Assembly (NCBI GenBank): GCA_031553395.1
Contig: JAVBLR010000011.1
Location: forward strand, 192,506-256,505
Direction: 5' to 3'
DNA length: 64,000 nucleotides
Origin: WRGA01 sp031553395
GTDB lineage: Bacteria; Bacteroidota; Bacteroidia; Bacteroidales; WRGA01
Shown here in pieces: positions 1 to 8,283 of the stretch. A program made the position numbers and the translations under genes. Positions within the stretch are counted from its first letter, which is position 1, and each line of letters opens with the position of its first letter. A model generated the notes under the pieces. That model saw only the letters and a program-made list of their open reading frames with translations, was not told the DNA's origin and did not search any database.

Positions 1-1
1 A

Positions 2-1174
2 CCTAAATTAACTGAAAAAGACATTATTATCGACGGATTATTCGGTTCGGGTTTAAATAAACCATTAGAAGGTGGTTTTGCCGGACTTGTTCGCTATATA
101 AATGCTTCTTCGGCAAAAGTTATTTCCATTGATATTCCATCCGGAATGTTTGGAGAAGATAATTCCAACAAGTTTGAAGAACAAATAATTGTCGAAGCGG
201 AACTAACTCTCACTTTTCAATTTCCTAAGATTGCTTTCTTTTTTGCCGAAAATAGTCCTTATTTTGGAGAAATAAAGATTCTTGAGATTGGCATACATCC
301 CGATGCCATAAGACAAACACATTCCAACATTTCTACTTTAGAAAAGGAAGACATCAGTAAATTATTAAAAAAAAGAGAGAAATTCTCCCATAAAGGAAAT
401 TACGGACAGGGGTTATTATTCGCAGGAAGTTTTGGAAAAATGGGAGCTGCCATATTATCTGCAACTGCGTGCTTGCGCTCTGGAATCGGACTACTAACCA
501 CGCATGTTCCCGAATGTGGAATAATACCTTTACAAACAGCCGTTCCCGAATCGATGGGTAGCATAGACCCTTTTGCCGAAACAATAACCACACTACCTGA
601 ACTGAAACAGTTTTCTGCTTTTGGTGTTGGCCCTGGATTAGGCACATCCACACAAACTGCTGCTTTCTTAGAAAATTTATTAGCAACAACAGGAGAACAT
701 CCTATTGTAATAGATGCAGATGCACTGAATATCATTTCCACATGGCCGGTAATTGATAATGTATTTCCAAAAAATTGCATTATAACGCCTCATCCAAAAG
801 AATTTGACCGATTGGCGGGTAAATCATCGACTTCCTATGAACGTTTTATAAAAGCACAAAACTTTGCAAAAAAGCATAAAGTGTTTGTCATTTTAAAAGG
901 AGCTTATACAACTATCGCTTGCCCTTCAGGCGAATGTTTTTTCAATACCACCGGAAATCCGGGAATGGCAACAGCAGGAAGTGGAGATGTTCTCACAGGC
1001 ATTATTCTGGCACTATTAGCGCAAGAATATACTGTCAAAGAAGCTGCATTAATAGGGGTCTATCTCCATGGATTGGCAGGAGATTTAGCTTCGGAAGAAA
1101 AATCAGAAGAAAGCATGATAGCCCGGGACATTATTGACAAAATAGGCAATGCATTCAAATACTTGAAAAAGTAA
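2..1174 (+). CDS. nnr: Bifunctional NAD(P)H-hydrate epimerase/dehydratase, 5' truncated by window edge
   Basis: The enzyme repairs damaged NAD(P)HX: an N-terminal YjeF_N epimerase and a C-terminal ADP/ATP-dependent dehydratase. The frame is open from base 2, upstream of the internal ATG at 146, and reads IIIDGLFGSGLN then VISIDIPSGMFGED, which are YjeF_N motifs. The true start is therefore outside the window. The dehydratase half is complete, with GSFGKMGAAILSA, IVIDADALNI, ITPHPKEFDRL and the nucleotide-binding NPGMATAGSGDVLTG. The stop at 1172-1174 is followed by a hairpin terminator. The family assignment is secure; only the missing N-terminus is uncertain. Confidence 0.95.
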   Translation, partial: PKLTEKDIIIDGLFGSGLNKPLEGGFAGLVRYINASSAKVISIDIPSGMFGEDNSNKFEEQIIVEAELTLTFQFPKIAFFFAENSPYFGEIKILEIGIHPDAIRQTHSNISTLEKEDISKLLKKREKFSHKGNYGQGLLFAGSFGKMGAAILSATACLRSGIGLLTTHVPECGIIPLQTAVPESMGSIDPFAETITTLPELKQFSAFGVGPGLGTSTQTAAFLENLLATTGEHPIVIDADALNIISTWPVIDNVFPKNCIITPHPKEFDRLAGKSSTSYERFIKAQNFAKKHKVFVILKGAYTTIACPSGECFFNTTGNPGMATAGSGDVLTGIILALLAQEYTVKEAALIGVYLHGLAGDLASEEKSEESMIARDIIDKIGNAFKYLKK

Positions 1175-1216
1175 GAAGAATAGTATTTATGATTAAAAAC
1201 ATCAATTTATACAAAA

Positions 1217-1256
1217 TAAAACCTCATTCTTTATTTGGATGAGGTTTATATTTTTG
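1217..1256 (+). terminator. Intrinsic terminator after nnr
   Basis: AAACCTCAT and ATGAGGTTT form a 9-bp stem with an 11-nt loop, followed by a T-rich run. It lies 43 bp after the nnr stop and points away from recQ. Confidence 0.75.
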
Positions 1257-1413
1257 GAATAAATTATATTTTCATACACTTTATACACGTAAAAAAGGTG
1301 TTTAAAAGCAATAAAACTCAAAAAACAGATTAAAAAACCCAATTTTGAATAGATTTAGTAGAAAAAGAATAATTTTTTTGGCAATATATTAGGTTTATTT
1401 GAATTCTTGTGTA

Positions 1414-1421
1414 TAAATTTG
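1414..1421 (+). promoter_or_regulatory. Bacteroidota -7 element for recQ
   Basis: TAAATTTG matches the Bacteroidota primary-sigma -7 consensus TAnnTTTG, 40 bp before the recQ ATG. No good -33 TTTG lies at the usual 19-21 bp, so this rests on the -7 box alone. Confidence 0.5.
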
Positions 1422-1461
1422 CTATTGCAGATGAAAACTCAATCTTTAATTTAACTTTTGT

Positions 1462-3648
1462 ATGGTTAAAAAATATGAATTAACTGAAAAATTAAAAGAG
1501 CATTTCGGATTTAGCACTTTTAAAGGCAACCAAGAAGTTATTATCGACAGTGTACTTGAAGGTAAAGATACATTTGTTTTGATGCCGACCGGAGGTGGAA
1601 AATCCCTATGTTACCAATTACCTTCTTTATTAATGGAAGGTACGGCCATTGTTATTTCGCCATTGATTGCTTTAATGAAAAATCAGGTGGATGCAATGCG
1701 CAATTTCAGTGCGGAAGATGGAGTAGCTCATTTTCTAAATTCTTCCTTGAACCGTGCTGCCATAGAACAGGTTAAAGCCGATATTGTATCAGGAAAGACC
1801 AAATTACTATATGTAGCTCCGGAATCTCTTACCAAAGATGAAAATGTAGAATTTCTCAAGCAAATAAAAATATCTTTTTACGCTGTGGATGAAGCTCACT
1901 GTATTTCGGAATGGGGACACGATTTTCGTCCCGAATACAGGCGTATCCGTCCGATTATTAATGAAATCGGACAACAACCACTAATAGCACTTACTGCAAC
2001 TGCTACACCAAAAGTGCAACACGATATCCAAAAAAATCTTGGAATGTCGGACGCTTCTGTGTATAAGTCTTCATTTAATCGTCCTAATTTATATTACGAA
2101 GTTCGTTCAAAAACAAACAACGTAGAAAAAGATATTATTAAATATATAAAATTGCAAACTGGGAAATCCGGTATTATTTATTGCCTTAGCCGGAAAAAAG
2201 TGGAAGAACTTGCGGAAGTATTGCAAGCTAACGGCATTAATGCATTAGCTTACCATGCAGGAATGGATTCATCTACTCGGTCGGGAAATCAGGATGCATT
2301 TCTGATGGAAAAAGCCGAAGTAATTGTTGCAACAATTGCCTTTGGAATGGGAATTGACAAGCCGGATGTTCGCTATGTAATTCATTATGACATACCTAAA
2401 AGTCTGGAAGGCTACTATCAGGAAACCGGACGTTCCGGACGTGATGGTGGTGAAGGACAATGTATTGCGTTTTATTCGTATAAAGACTTGCAGAAATTAG
2501 AGAAATTTATGCAAGGAAAACCGATTGCTGAGCAGGAAATCGGGAAACAACTACTGCTCGAAACTGCCGCATATGCCGAATCTTCGGTTTGTCGCAGAAA
2601 ATCTCTTCTCCATTATTTTGGTGAAGAGTACAAAGAAGATAATTGTGGAAATTGTGATAACTGTTTACATCCTAAAAAACAAGTGGAAGCTCAAGAATTA
2701 TTAATTACTGTTATTGAAACCGTTACTGCTTTAAAAGAAAAATTTAAAACTGATTATGTAGTAAATGTATTGTTGGGGAAAGAATTATCTGAAATTCAAT
2801 CCTATAAACATGATGAACTGGAAGTGTTCGGAAGTGGACAAGATGAAAATGAAAAAACGTGGCATGCGGTTATCCGTCAAGCCTTAATCGCCGGATATCT
2901 CGATAAAGACATTGAGAATTATGGATTATTAAAAATTACACCTGCCGGGCAAAAGTTTTTAAAGAAACCTCTTCCTTTTAAGATTACCGAAGATAATGAA
3001 TTTGAAGATGACGACGACGACATTCCAACACGATCCGGAGGTGGTTCTTCCGGTGCTGTAGATCCTGTTTTATTTTCGATGTTGAAGGATTTAAGGAAAA
3101 AGATTTCAAAAAAATTATCTTTACCACCCTTTGTGATATTTCAGGATCCGTCACTAGAAGCTATGTCGACAACTTATCCCATTACAATTGATGAGTTGCA
3201 GAATATCCCTGGAGTTGGAGCAGGAAAAGCAAAACGATATGGAAAAGAATTTGTAGAATTAATCAAAAAACATGTCGAAGAAAATGAAATCGAACGTCCT
3301 GAGGATTTGCGTGTTCGAACTGTCGCTAATAAATCAAAGTTGAAGGTATCTATTATCCAGAATATTGATAGGAAAATAGCGCTAGATGATATTGCAGAAA
3401 CCAAAGGATTGGATTTTTCCGACTTACTAGATGAAATTGAGGCAATTGTTTATTCAGGAACAAAAATAAATATCGATTATTTCCTGTATGAAATTATGGA
3501 CGAAGATCGGATTAATGATATTTTTGATTATTTCAAAGAGTCTCAAACTGATGAGATTGGAGCTGCAGTAGAAGAACTTGGCCCTGAATATACAGAAGAA
3601 GAAATCCGTTTGATACGAATCAAATTTATTTCGGAAATGGGAAATTAA
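1462..3648 (+). CDS. recQ: ATP-dependent DNA helicase RecQ
   Basis: A superfamily-2 3'-5' helicase for recombination and replication-fork repair. Visible are Walker A MPTGGGKSLCYQLP (about residues 41-54), the DEAH box at 143-146 in VDEAHCISEWGHDFRPEY, SAT-like TATATP and motif VI ETGRSGRDG. The RQC zinc-binding cysteines are in CRRKSLLHYF and NCGNCDNC. An HRDC-type domain follows near IDELQNIPGVGAGKAKRYG. The 728-residue length includes a C-terminal extension after HRDC, usual for Bacteroidales RecQ as far as I recall. It is monocistronic and convergent with fabG. Confidence 0.97.
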   Translation: MVKKYELTEKLKEHFGFSTFKGNQEVIIDSVLEGKDTFVLMPTGGGKSLCYQLPSLLMEGTAIVISPLIALMKNQVDAMRNFSAEDGVAHFLNSSLNRAAIEQVKADIVSGKTKLLYVAPESLTKDENVEFLKQIKISFYAVDEAHCISEWGHDFRPEYRRIRPIINEIGQQPLIALTATATPKVQHDIQKNLGMSDASVYKSSFNRPNLYYEVRSKTNNVEKDIIKYIKLQTGKSGIIYCLSRKKVEELAEVLQANGINALAYHAGMDSSTRSGNQDAFLMEKAEVIVATIAFGMGIDKPDVRYVIHYDIPKSLEGYYQETGRSGRDGGEGQCIAFYSYKDLQKLEKFMQGKPIAEQEIGKQLLLETAAYAESSVCRRKSLLHYFGEEYKEDNCGNCDNCLHPKKQVEAQELLITVIETVTALKEKFKTDYVVNVLLGKELSEIQSYKHDELEVFGSGQDENEKTWHAVIRQALIAGYLDKDIENYGLLKITPAGQKFLKKPLPFKITEDNEFEDDDDDIPTRSGGGSSGAVDPVLFSMLKDLRKKISKKLSLPPFVIFQDPSLEAMSTTYPITIDELQNIPGVGAGKAKRYGKEFVELIKKHVEENEIERPEDLRVRTVANKSKLKVSIIQNIDRKIALDDIAETKGLDFSDLLDEIEAIVYSGTKINIDYFLYEIMDEDRINDIFDYFKESQTDEIGAAVEELGPEYTEEEIRLIRIKFISEMGN

Positions 3649-3652
3649 TTCT

Positions 3653-3720
3653 ATCAGAATAAATATGAAAAGGCAGAAAATTTGAGTTTTCTGCCTTTTT
3701 GTATTAATATTTATTCTGAT
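3653..3720. terminator. Nested bidirectional terminator between recQ and fabG
   Basis: The inner stem is AAAAGGCAGAAAA/TTTTCTGCCTTTT. The outer arms ATCAGAATAAATAT (3653-3666) and ATATTTATTCTGAT (3707-3720) are also exactly complementary, making one long two-storey hairpin. It serves the convergent recQ (+) and fabG (-). Confidence 0.8.
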
Positions 3721-3751
3721 AACTTCCGGTAACTTCAGATACTTTCTTTTT

Positions 3752-4498
3752 TTACATATTCATTCCACCACAAACAGGAATTACTTGTCCCGACACATAC
3801 GAAGACAAATCAGATGCCAAAAACAATGCAACATTGGCAACATCTTCGGGAGTACCTCCACGTCTCAATGGAATTTGACTTGCCCATTGTTTACGTACCT
3901 CTTCCGAAAGCTGCCCTGTCATTTCGGTAATAATAAATCCGGGAGCAATTGAATTAGCACGAATTCCACGTGAACCAAGTTCCTGAGCTATTGATTTTGC
4001 CAATCCAATCATCCCTGCCTTAGAAGCAGAATAATTACATTGCCCAGCATTTCCCGAAACTCCTACTACTGAACTCATATTTACAATACTACCTGATTTC
4101 TGACGCATCATTACAGGAGTAGTAGCATGAATAAAATTAAATGCAGATTTCAGATTTACATTAATTACCATATCCCATTGACTTTCAGTCATACGCATCA
4201 TTAAACCATCACGGGTAATACCGGCATTATTTACCAAAACATCTATCCGGCCAAAATCTTTTACTATTTCCTCAACAACTTTATGAGTATCATCAAAATC
4301 AGCAGCATTAGAGGCATATGCCTTTGCTTTTACACCTAAAGCTATAATCTCAGCCTCAGTTGCTTTGGCATTATCATCAATTGCCAAATCGGTAAATGCA
4401 ATACTTGCTCCCTCTTGAGCAAATTTCAAAGCGATAGCTTTTCCAATACCACGAGCAGCACCTGTAACAACTGCCACTTTTCCTTCAAGTAATTTCAT
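3752..4498 (-). CDS. fabG: 3-oxoacyl-[acyl-carrier-protein] reductase FabG (SDR family)
   Basis: NADPH-dependent reduction of 3-oxoacyl-ACP in type-II fatty acid synthesis. The Rossmann motif is VTGAARGIGKA near the N-terminus, with NNAGITRDG, catalytic Ser in VNMSSVVGVSGN, and YSASK carrying Tyr and Lys. The 248-residue length is typical. It follows a KAS III gene after a 125-bp repeat-rich spacer and is probably co-transcribed under the TetR-type regulator upstream. Other SDR reductases share the fold, but the motif set and the KAS III neighbour favour FabG. Confidence 0.9.
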   Translation of the reverse strand: MKLLEGKVAVVTGAARGIGKAIALKFAQEGASIAFTDLAIDDNAKATEAEIIALGVKAKAYASNAADFDDTHKVVEEIVKDFGRIDVLVNNAGITRDGLMMRMTESQWDMVINVNLKSAFNFIHATTPVMMRQKSGSIVNMSSVVGVSGNAGQCNYSASKAGMIGLAKSIAQELGSRGIRANSIAPGFIITEMTGQLSEEVRKQWASQIPLRRGGTPEDVANVALFLASDLSSYVSGQVIPVCGGMNM

Positions 4499-4623
4499 TT
4501 TTGATATTTGTTAATCGTTATTTGTTAATCACCATTTGTTATTAGTTGTTATTTGTTTATCGTTATTAGGTTTTAGATTCATTTCTAATAACATACAAAT
4601 AACTAACAACTAATAACAAATAA
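4499..4623. repeat. Inverted intergenic repeat of TTGTTAAT/TTGTTATT words
   Basis: The spacer is made of degenerate words such as TTTGTTAATC and TTTGTTATTAG. They face the complementary words AACTAACAACTAATAAC and AAATAACTAAAACC across a short centre, giving a long imperfect hairpin that abuts the KAS III stop. Confidence 0.7.
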
Positions 4624-5568
4624 CTAAAACCTGACAAGACAACTTCCACTTGAATATCCACCACCAAAAACAGTGAGCACCACAATATCTCCGGATTTAA
4701 AAGTATCATAGTTTTGAGCAAAAACCAACGGAGAACTTGGTGAACCGGTATTTCCCAATTCGGCAATATTACTCAATATTTTTTCATCTGAAACCTTTAA
4801 TTGTCCGGCGACATTGCTTATAATGCGCATATTAGCCTGATGAGCAATTATATAAGAAATATCCTCGATCTCATAGTCTTGTTTTTCTGCAACATGTTTG
4901 ATGGCATCGCACATATATTTACAAGCATACATAAAAACATCACGTCCATCCGGCATTTGTATCCCTTCCGTTTTTGGGCGAAGATAAACACCTCCAGGAC
5001 CTTTACCTACATGTCCTAATGCTTTTGTATAAATTTCTATTATTTCAGGTTCTTTATCCGATTGTTTTTCTTTCGATACAAATACAGCAACAGCTGCATC
5101 TCCCCACAAATGGCCGGCTTTTGGATCAGTTTCATTACTATATGCCGTATTATGCTCGGAGCAAACAATCAATGCCTTGCTTGCTTTATTCATGGCGAAA
5201 TAACCCTCAACAATCTCCAATCCGTTCAAGAAAGAAGAACATGCTGAAGATACATATACAGCTTTTGTATTTTCTACATTAAATTCACGCTGAACAACAT
5301 GAGCCATAGTTGCAACTGTATCCAACGGAGAATAAGATGCTCCGACTATTAAGTCAACATCTTTCACATCATAAGGGAGTTTGGAAAGAGCATCGTTTAC
5401 TGCAGCAATACCCATTGTGTGTGTATCTTCGTTTTCAGCGGCTTTAGAACGTGTTACAATACCTGTTCTTTGCTGAATCCACTCATCAGTAAGCCCATTA
5501 AGATTAAGAAAATGATTATTATGTACTCTTGTAGAAGGGATATAAAATCCTGTAGCGTTAATAAACAT
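4624..5568 (-). CDS. 3-oxoacyl-ACP synthase III family protein (FabH-like)
   Basis: A thiolase-fold condensing enzyme that would prime acyl chain synthesis from an acyl-CoA and malonyl-ACP. The KAS III triad is visible: Cys in VYVSSACSSFLNG, His in IIAHQANMRI and Asn in ELGNTGSPSSPL. The reading frame opens 19 codons earlier, but MFINATGFYIP at 5568 starts the conserved fold, so that ATG was chosen (314 residues). It lies between a TetR regulator and fabG. This could be housekeeping FabH or a specialised paralogue; genome-wide copy number would decide, so no symbol is given. Confidence 0.88.
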   Translation of the reverse strand: MFINATGFYIPSTRVHNNHFLNLNGLTDEWIQQRTGIVTRSKAAENEDTHTMGIAAVNDALSKLPYDVKDVDLIVGASYSPLDTVATMAHVVQREFNVENTKAVYVSSACSSFLNGLEIVEGYFAMNKASKALIVCSEHNTAYSNETDPKAGHLWGDAAVAVFVSKEKQSDKEPEIIEIYTKALGHVGKGPGGVYLRPKTEGIQMPDGRDVFMYACKYMCDAIKHVAEKQDYEIEDISYIIAHQANMRIISNVAGQLKVSDEKILSNIAELGNTGSPSSPLVFAQNYDTFKSGDIVVLTVFGGGYSSGSCLVRF

Positions 5569-5644
5569 AAAATGTTTTATATATAAATTACTAATTGACG
5601 GTTTATTTACCTTAAAAACCGTCATATCATCATCACTTTTATCT

Positions 5645-5652
5645 CAAAAATA
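5645..5652 (-). promoter_or_regulatory. -7 element before the KAS III gene, with TetR half-site nearby
   Basis: On the minus strand the box reads TATTTTTG, matching TAnnTTTG. TTTGCACA at 5667-5674 repeats the inner part of the TetR operator arm (6272-6284), and a GACGGTTT/AAACCGTC hairpin lies at 5597-5623 in the leader. This would allow transcription of KAS III-fabG separately from the regulator. Confidence 0.5.
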
Positions 5653-5677
5653 AAGAATATAAAAAATTTGCACAAGG

Positions 5678-6265
5678 TTAACTTTTAATTCCATATAAAA
5701 GGATATTCACAATTTCGTTTCGCTGCCTAATGCGGTCTATCACTTCTTTTCCATCAAAAACACCTTTTATATATGGAACCTCAATTCCTTTTAAAGCATA
5801 ATGTAATGTCAATGCACTAACCTCAACATCAAACGAACGGAAAACTTTTTTCTGAACTCCTTCCAGCAATATTTTCTTGATAATTTGTATTTCTTTTAAA
5901 TCAAACTTCTTCCTTACTTTTTCAACCCGGCTTACGTCCTGAAAAAAATCAGCATGTAAGCTACCATTTCTTTTTACTACCTCTTTTACAGCATCTAAAC
6001 GAGTAAAAATAAACGTTTTTAATTTTTCTTCGGGTTCAAGATCTTTCTCCCCTACCTTATGTAATGCCAATTGTAGTTGTTCCAACTCCGATTCTACTAC
6101 AGCAAGGTAGATGTCGTTTTTATTTTTAAAGTAAGTATAAAGAGTCCTACGGCCTTTACTCGATGCTTGGGCAATATCATTCATGGTTGTATTTCCTACA
6201 CCCATCTTGGCAAATAGCTGTCTTGCCACATCTACGAGAATTTCGCGTGTTTTTAGAGCTGCCAT
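5678..6265 (-). CDS. TetR/AcrR family transcriptional regulator
   Basis: An N-terminal TetR helix-turn-helix is seen at MNDIAQASSKGRRTLYTYFKNK (about residues 28-49), preceded by TREILVDVARQLFAKMG. The helical ligand-binding half has no recognisable specificity. It is first in the cluster followed by KAS III and fabG, so a fatty-acid or acyl-CoA effector is a reasonable inference. A perfect 13-bp inverted repeat lies just upstream and overlaps the promoter, which suggests autorepression. Confidence 0.9.
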   Translation of the reverse strand: MAALKTREILVDVARQLFAKMGVGNTTMNDIAQASSKGRRTLYTYFKNKNDIYLAVVESELEQLQLALHKVGEKDLEPEEKLKTFIFTRLDAVKEVVKRNGSLHADFFQDVSRVEKVRKKFDLKEIQIIKKILLEGVQKKVFRSFDVEVSALTLHYALKGIEVPYIKGVFDGKEVIDRIRQRNEIVNILLYGIKS

Positions 6266-6271
6266 AATGAC

Positions 6272-6310
6272 TTATTTTTGCACATTCGACCAAAAACTGT
6301 GCAAAAATAA
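6272..6310 (-). promoter_or_regulatory. TetR operator palindrome overlapping the -7 element
   Basis: TTATTTTTGCACA (6272-6284) and TGTGCAAAAATAA (6298-6310) are exact 13-bp inverted copies separated by 13 bp. The right arm contains the minus-strand -7 box TATTTTTG (6302-6309). The palindrome ends 7 bp before the regulator's ATG, a position where bound protein would block transcription. Confidence 0.7.
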
Positions 6311-6428
6311 TAAAAAGAAAATAAAATTGAAGTTTTTTTGAAAAAAAGTAGACTAAGATTTAACAAACCTTTTAAGGTTGAAGTTTTTTTACAATGAGAT
6401 TTCAGTTTCCTACTTTTTATTCATTAAA

Positions 6429-6533
6429 TCAATGCCCATGTCCACATCCGCATCCGGGGGTTGAACACGCTGTCAACAGGAAAAGACAAACAGAGAATAT
6501 ACAGAAAAGAAAAAGGATATATATTTTATTCAT
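6429..6533 (-). CDS. Very small Cys/Gly/His-tailed lipoprotein
   Basis: A 34-residue product: MNKIYILFLFCIFSVCLF is a signal peptide, then lipobox LLTAC gives an N-terminal Cys, and the mature tail is only STPGCGCGHGH. The frame opens further upstream, but those codons look non-coding; the ATG at 6533 begins a normal signal peptide. Cys and His density suggests metal binding, which is inference. It lies downstream of the polyferredoxin gene on the same strand, 187 bp away, so it may belong to that unit. I do not recognise a named family. Confidence 0.55.
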   Translation of the reverse strand: MNKIYILFLFCIFSVCLFLLTACSTPGCGCGHGH

Positions 6534-6720
6534 TTTTAAATAAGTCATAATGGCGGTATTTTGCATAAATAACAAAAGATAGTTCGTATAAGAACTCATT
6601 TTTTTATAAAATATTGTACAAACATAAATTAAGTCCTGTTTGTTTATAGTTAAATGCAAATAAAGAAGTTAATACTATTCCAATAACTTCTGATTATTTT
6701 TTTTATTCCCATTTTTTATC

Positions 6721-8244
6721 TCAAAATCCGAAATCGTCTATTTCTATTTTCTCTTTCTTTCCTTCTTTAAATGCTTGTGCTTGCAGATGTTCGACATTTC
6801 CTTCTACATAAATAGCACGATAAGGACGAACCGGACAAATATATTCGCATCCTCCGCAACCAACACAAATATCCGGATTGATATGCGGAATGGTCAATCC
6901 ATTTTTATATGGAATCATGGTAACTGCTTGTGTAGGGCAATGTTCGGCACAAGCACCACAATTTGTTCCATTTGTATGTACCACACAAATATCTTCGACA
7001 AAAACAACACGACCAACTTGTGTCAAATGTTTTTCTTCTTTAGTCAAGGGCTTTAATGCTTTATTCGGACAGATATTTGCACAAATCGTACAATCATAAT
7101 TGCAAAAACCTTTTTCAAAATACATCATCGGCTGCATTATTCCACCTGCTCCATATTCCATAAAAGATGGCTTCAATACATGTGAAGGACATCTGCTTAC
7201 ACAAAGAAGACAAGAAGTACAATGATGTAACAAATGATCTGCACTTACAGAACCAGGAGGTGAAATCGGATGTTGGCGAGCATGCTTCGTTACTCCTGCC
7301 AATGAATTTACCTTATCTTGTACCATAACTACCGGAACTGTTACAGCAGTACTTATACTTACCAATAAAAATTGTCTTCGGCCTGTATCTGAAGGTGTTG
7401 TCTTTTCCAAAGAAGTTTCTTTTTTTGCAAAAGAGAAACTCAAAGCATTTTGTTTACAACTTCCTAAACAATTGAAACAATCGACACACCGACTATAATC
7501 GATGTCGTATTCTTTACTGTTTATACATGAAGCTTTGCAATAACGGGCACATGCACCGCAATTATTGCATTTTTCGATATCGATCCGTACTTTAAAGAAA
7601 GAATATTTTCCTAAAAAACCTAATATTGTTCCAACAGGACATATCGTGTTACAATAAGTACGTCCATATTTCCAAGATAAAAATCCAATAATAAATAATG
7701 TCAGAATTCCGGTAAGAAAAGCAACAGAGCTAAGCATTACAATTTCTGCTTTGTAAAAAGTATAATTTCCGAAGCTTGTAAAAATACTTTCCAACACATT
7801 ATTCCCTGCCATATATATGGGTTTGAATATACTTACAATCATTCTTCCATAGGCACTGTAAGGATCTACCAATTCCAATAAAGTCATAAAGCCCAAAAGA
7901 ACTCCGATAATTGAAGCAACCAATACAGTCCATCGCAAGATGTTCTTAGCTTTACTGTATGTATATTTTTTCTTCTTTTTGCCAAATCGTTTTGAGATCC
8001 AAGCTACAATATCCTGATAAATTCCCATTGGACAAATAGATGAACAATAAATTCGGCCAAATGCCAATGTCAGCAAAACTAAAACGAGAATAATAACCAC
8101 ATTAAAAGCTAATATTGCAGGAACAAGCTGAATATGAGCTAAAACATGAAACCCTTCAGGCAATAATGCTGCAAAATCAAGAAAGTATAAAGTAATAAGC
8201 GAAAATAAAACTATGGATATTGCTACACGGAACTTCTTCAACAT
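6721..8244 (-). CDS. Membrane polyferredoxin, NapH-like N-terminus fused to a NapG-like ferredoxin half
   Basis: A predicted electron carrier of 507 residues. The N-terminal half has several membrane segments and two NapH/NosR-type CxxxCP motifs (C67-P72 and C198-P203), then two 4Fe-4S motifs (CNNCGACARYC and CVDCFNCLGSC). At residues 289-293 there is an internal RRQFL followed by a hydrophobic stretch, resembling an embedded Tat signal-anchor. After it come four more clusters: CTSCLLCVSRCP, CNYDCTICANICP, a set around CGACAEHCP, and CVGCGGCEYICP. It lies 39 bp after the Tat-exported DUF362 gene, probably in one operon. The physiological partner is unknown. Confidence 0.85.
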   Translation of the reverse strand: MLKKFRVAISIVLFSLITLYFLDFAALLPEGFHVLAHIQLVPAILAFNVVIILVLVLLTLAFGRIYCSSICPMGIYQDIVAWISKRFGKKKKKYTYSKAKNILRWTVLVASIIGVLLGFMTLLELVDPYSAYGRMIVSIFKPIYMAGNNVLESIFTSFGNYTFYKAEIVMLSSVAFLTGILTLFIIGFLSWKYGRTYCNTICPVGTILGFLGKYSFFKVRIDIEKCNNCGACARYCKASCINSKEYDIDYSRCVDCFNCLGSCKQNALSFSFAKKETSLEKTTPSDTGRRQFLLVSISTAVTVPVVMVQDKVNSLAGVTKHARQHPISPPGSVSADHLLHHCTSCLLCVSRCPSHVLKPSFMEYGAGGIMQPMMYFEKGFCNYDCTICANICPNKALKPLTKEEKHLTQVGRVVFVEDICVVHTNGTNCGACAEHCPTQAVTMIPYKNGLTIPHINPDICVGCGGCEYICPVRPYRAIYVEGNVEHLQAQAFKEGKKEKIEIDDFGF

Positions 8245-8283
8245 AAATTCACTTTATTATATCGTCGATTATTAATCAATAAT

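Noticed and set aside
6361..6395. Hairpin AACCTTTTAAGGTT near the small lipoprotein as a terminator
   Set aside because: The T-run is on the plus strand while the gene is on the minus strand, so orientation is wrong.
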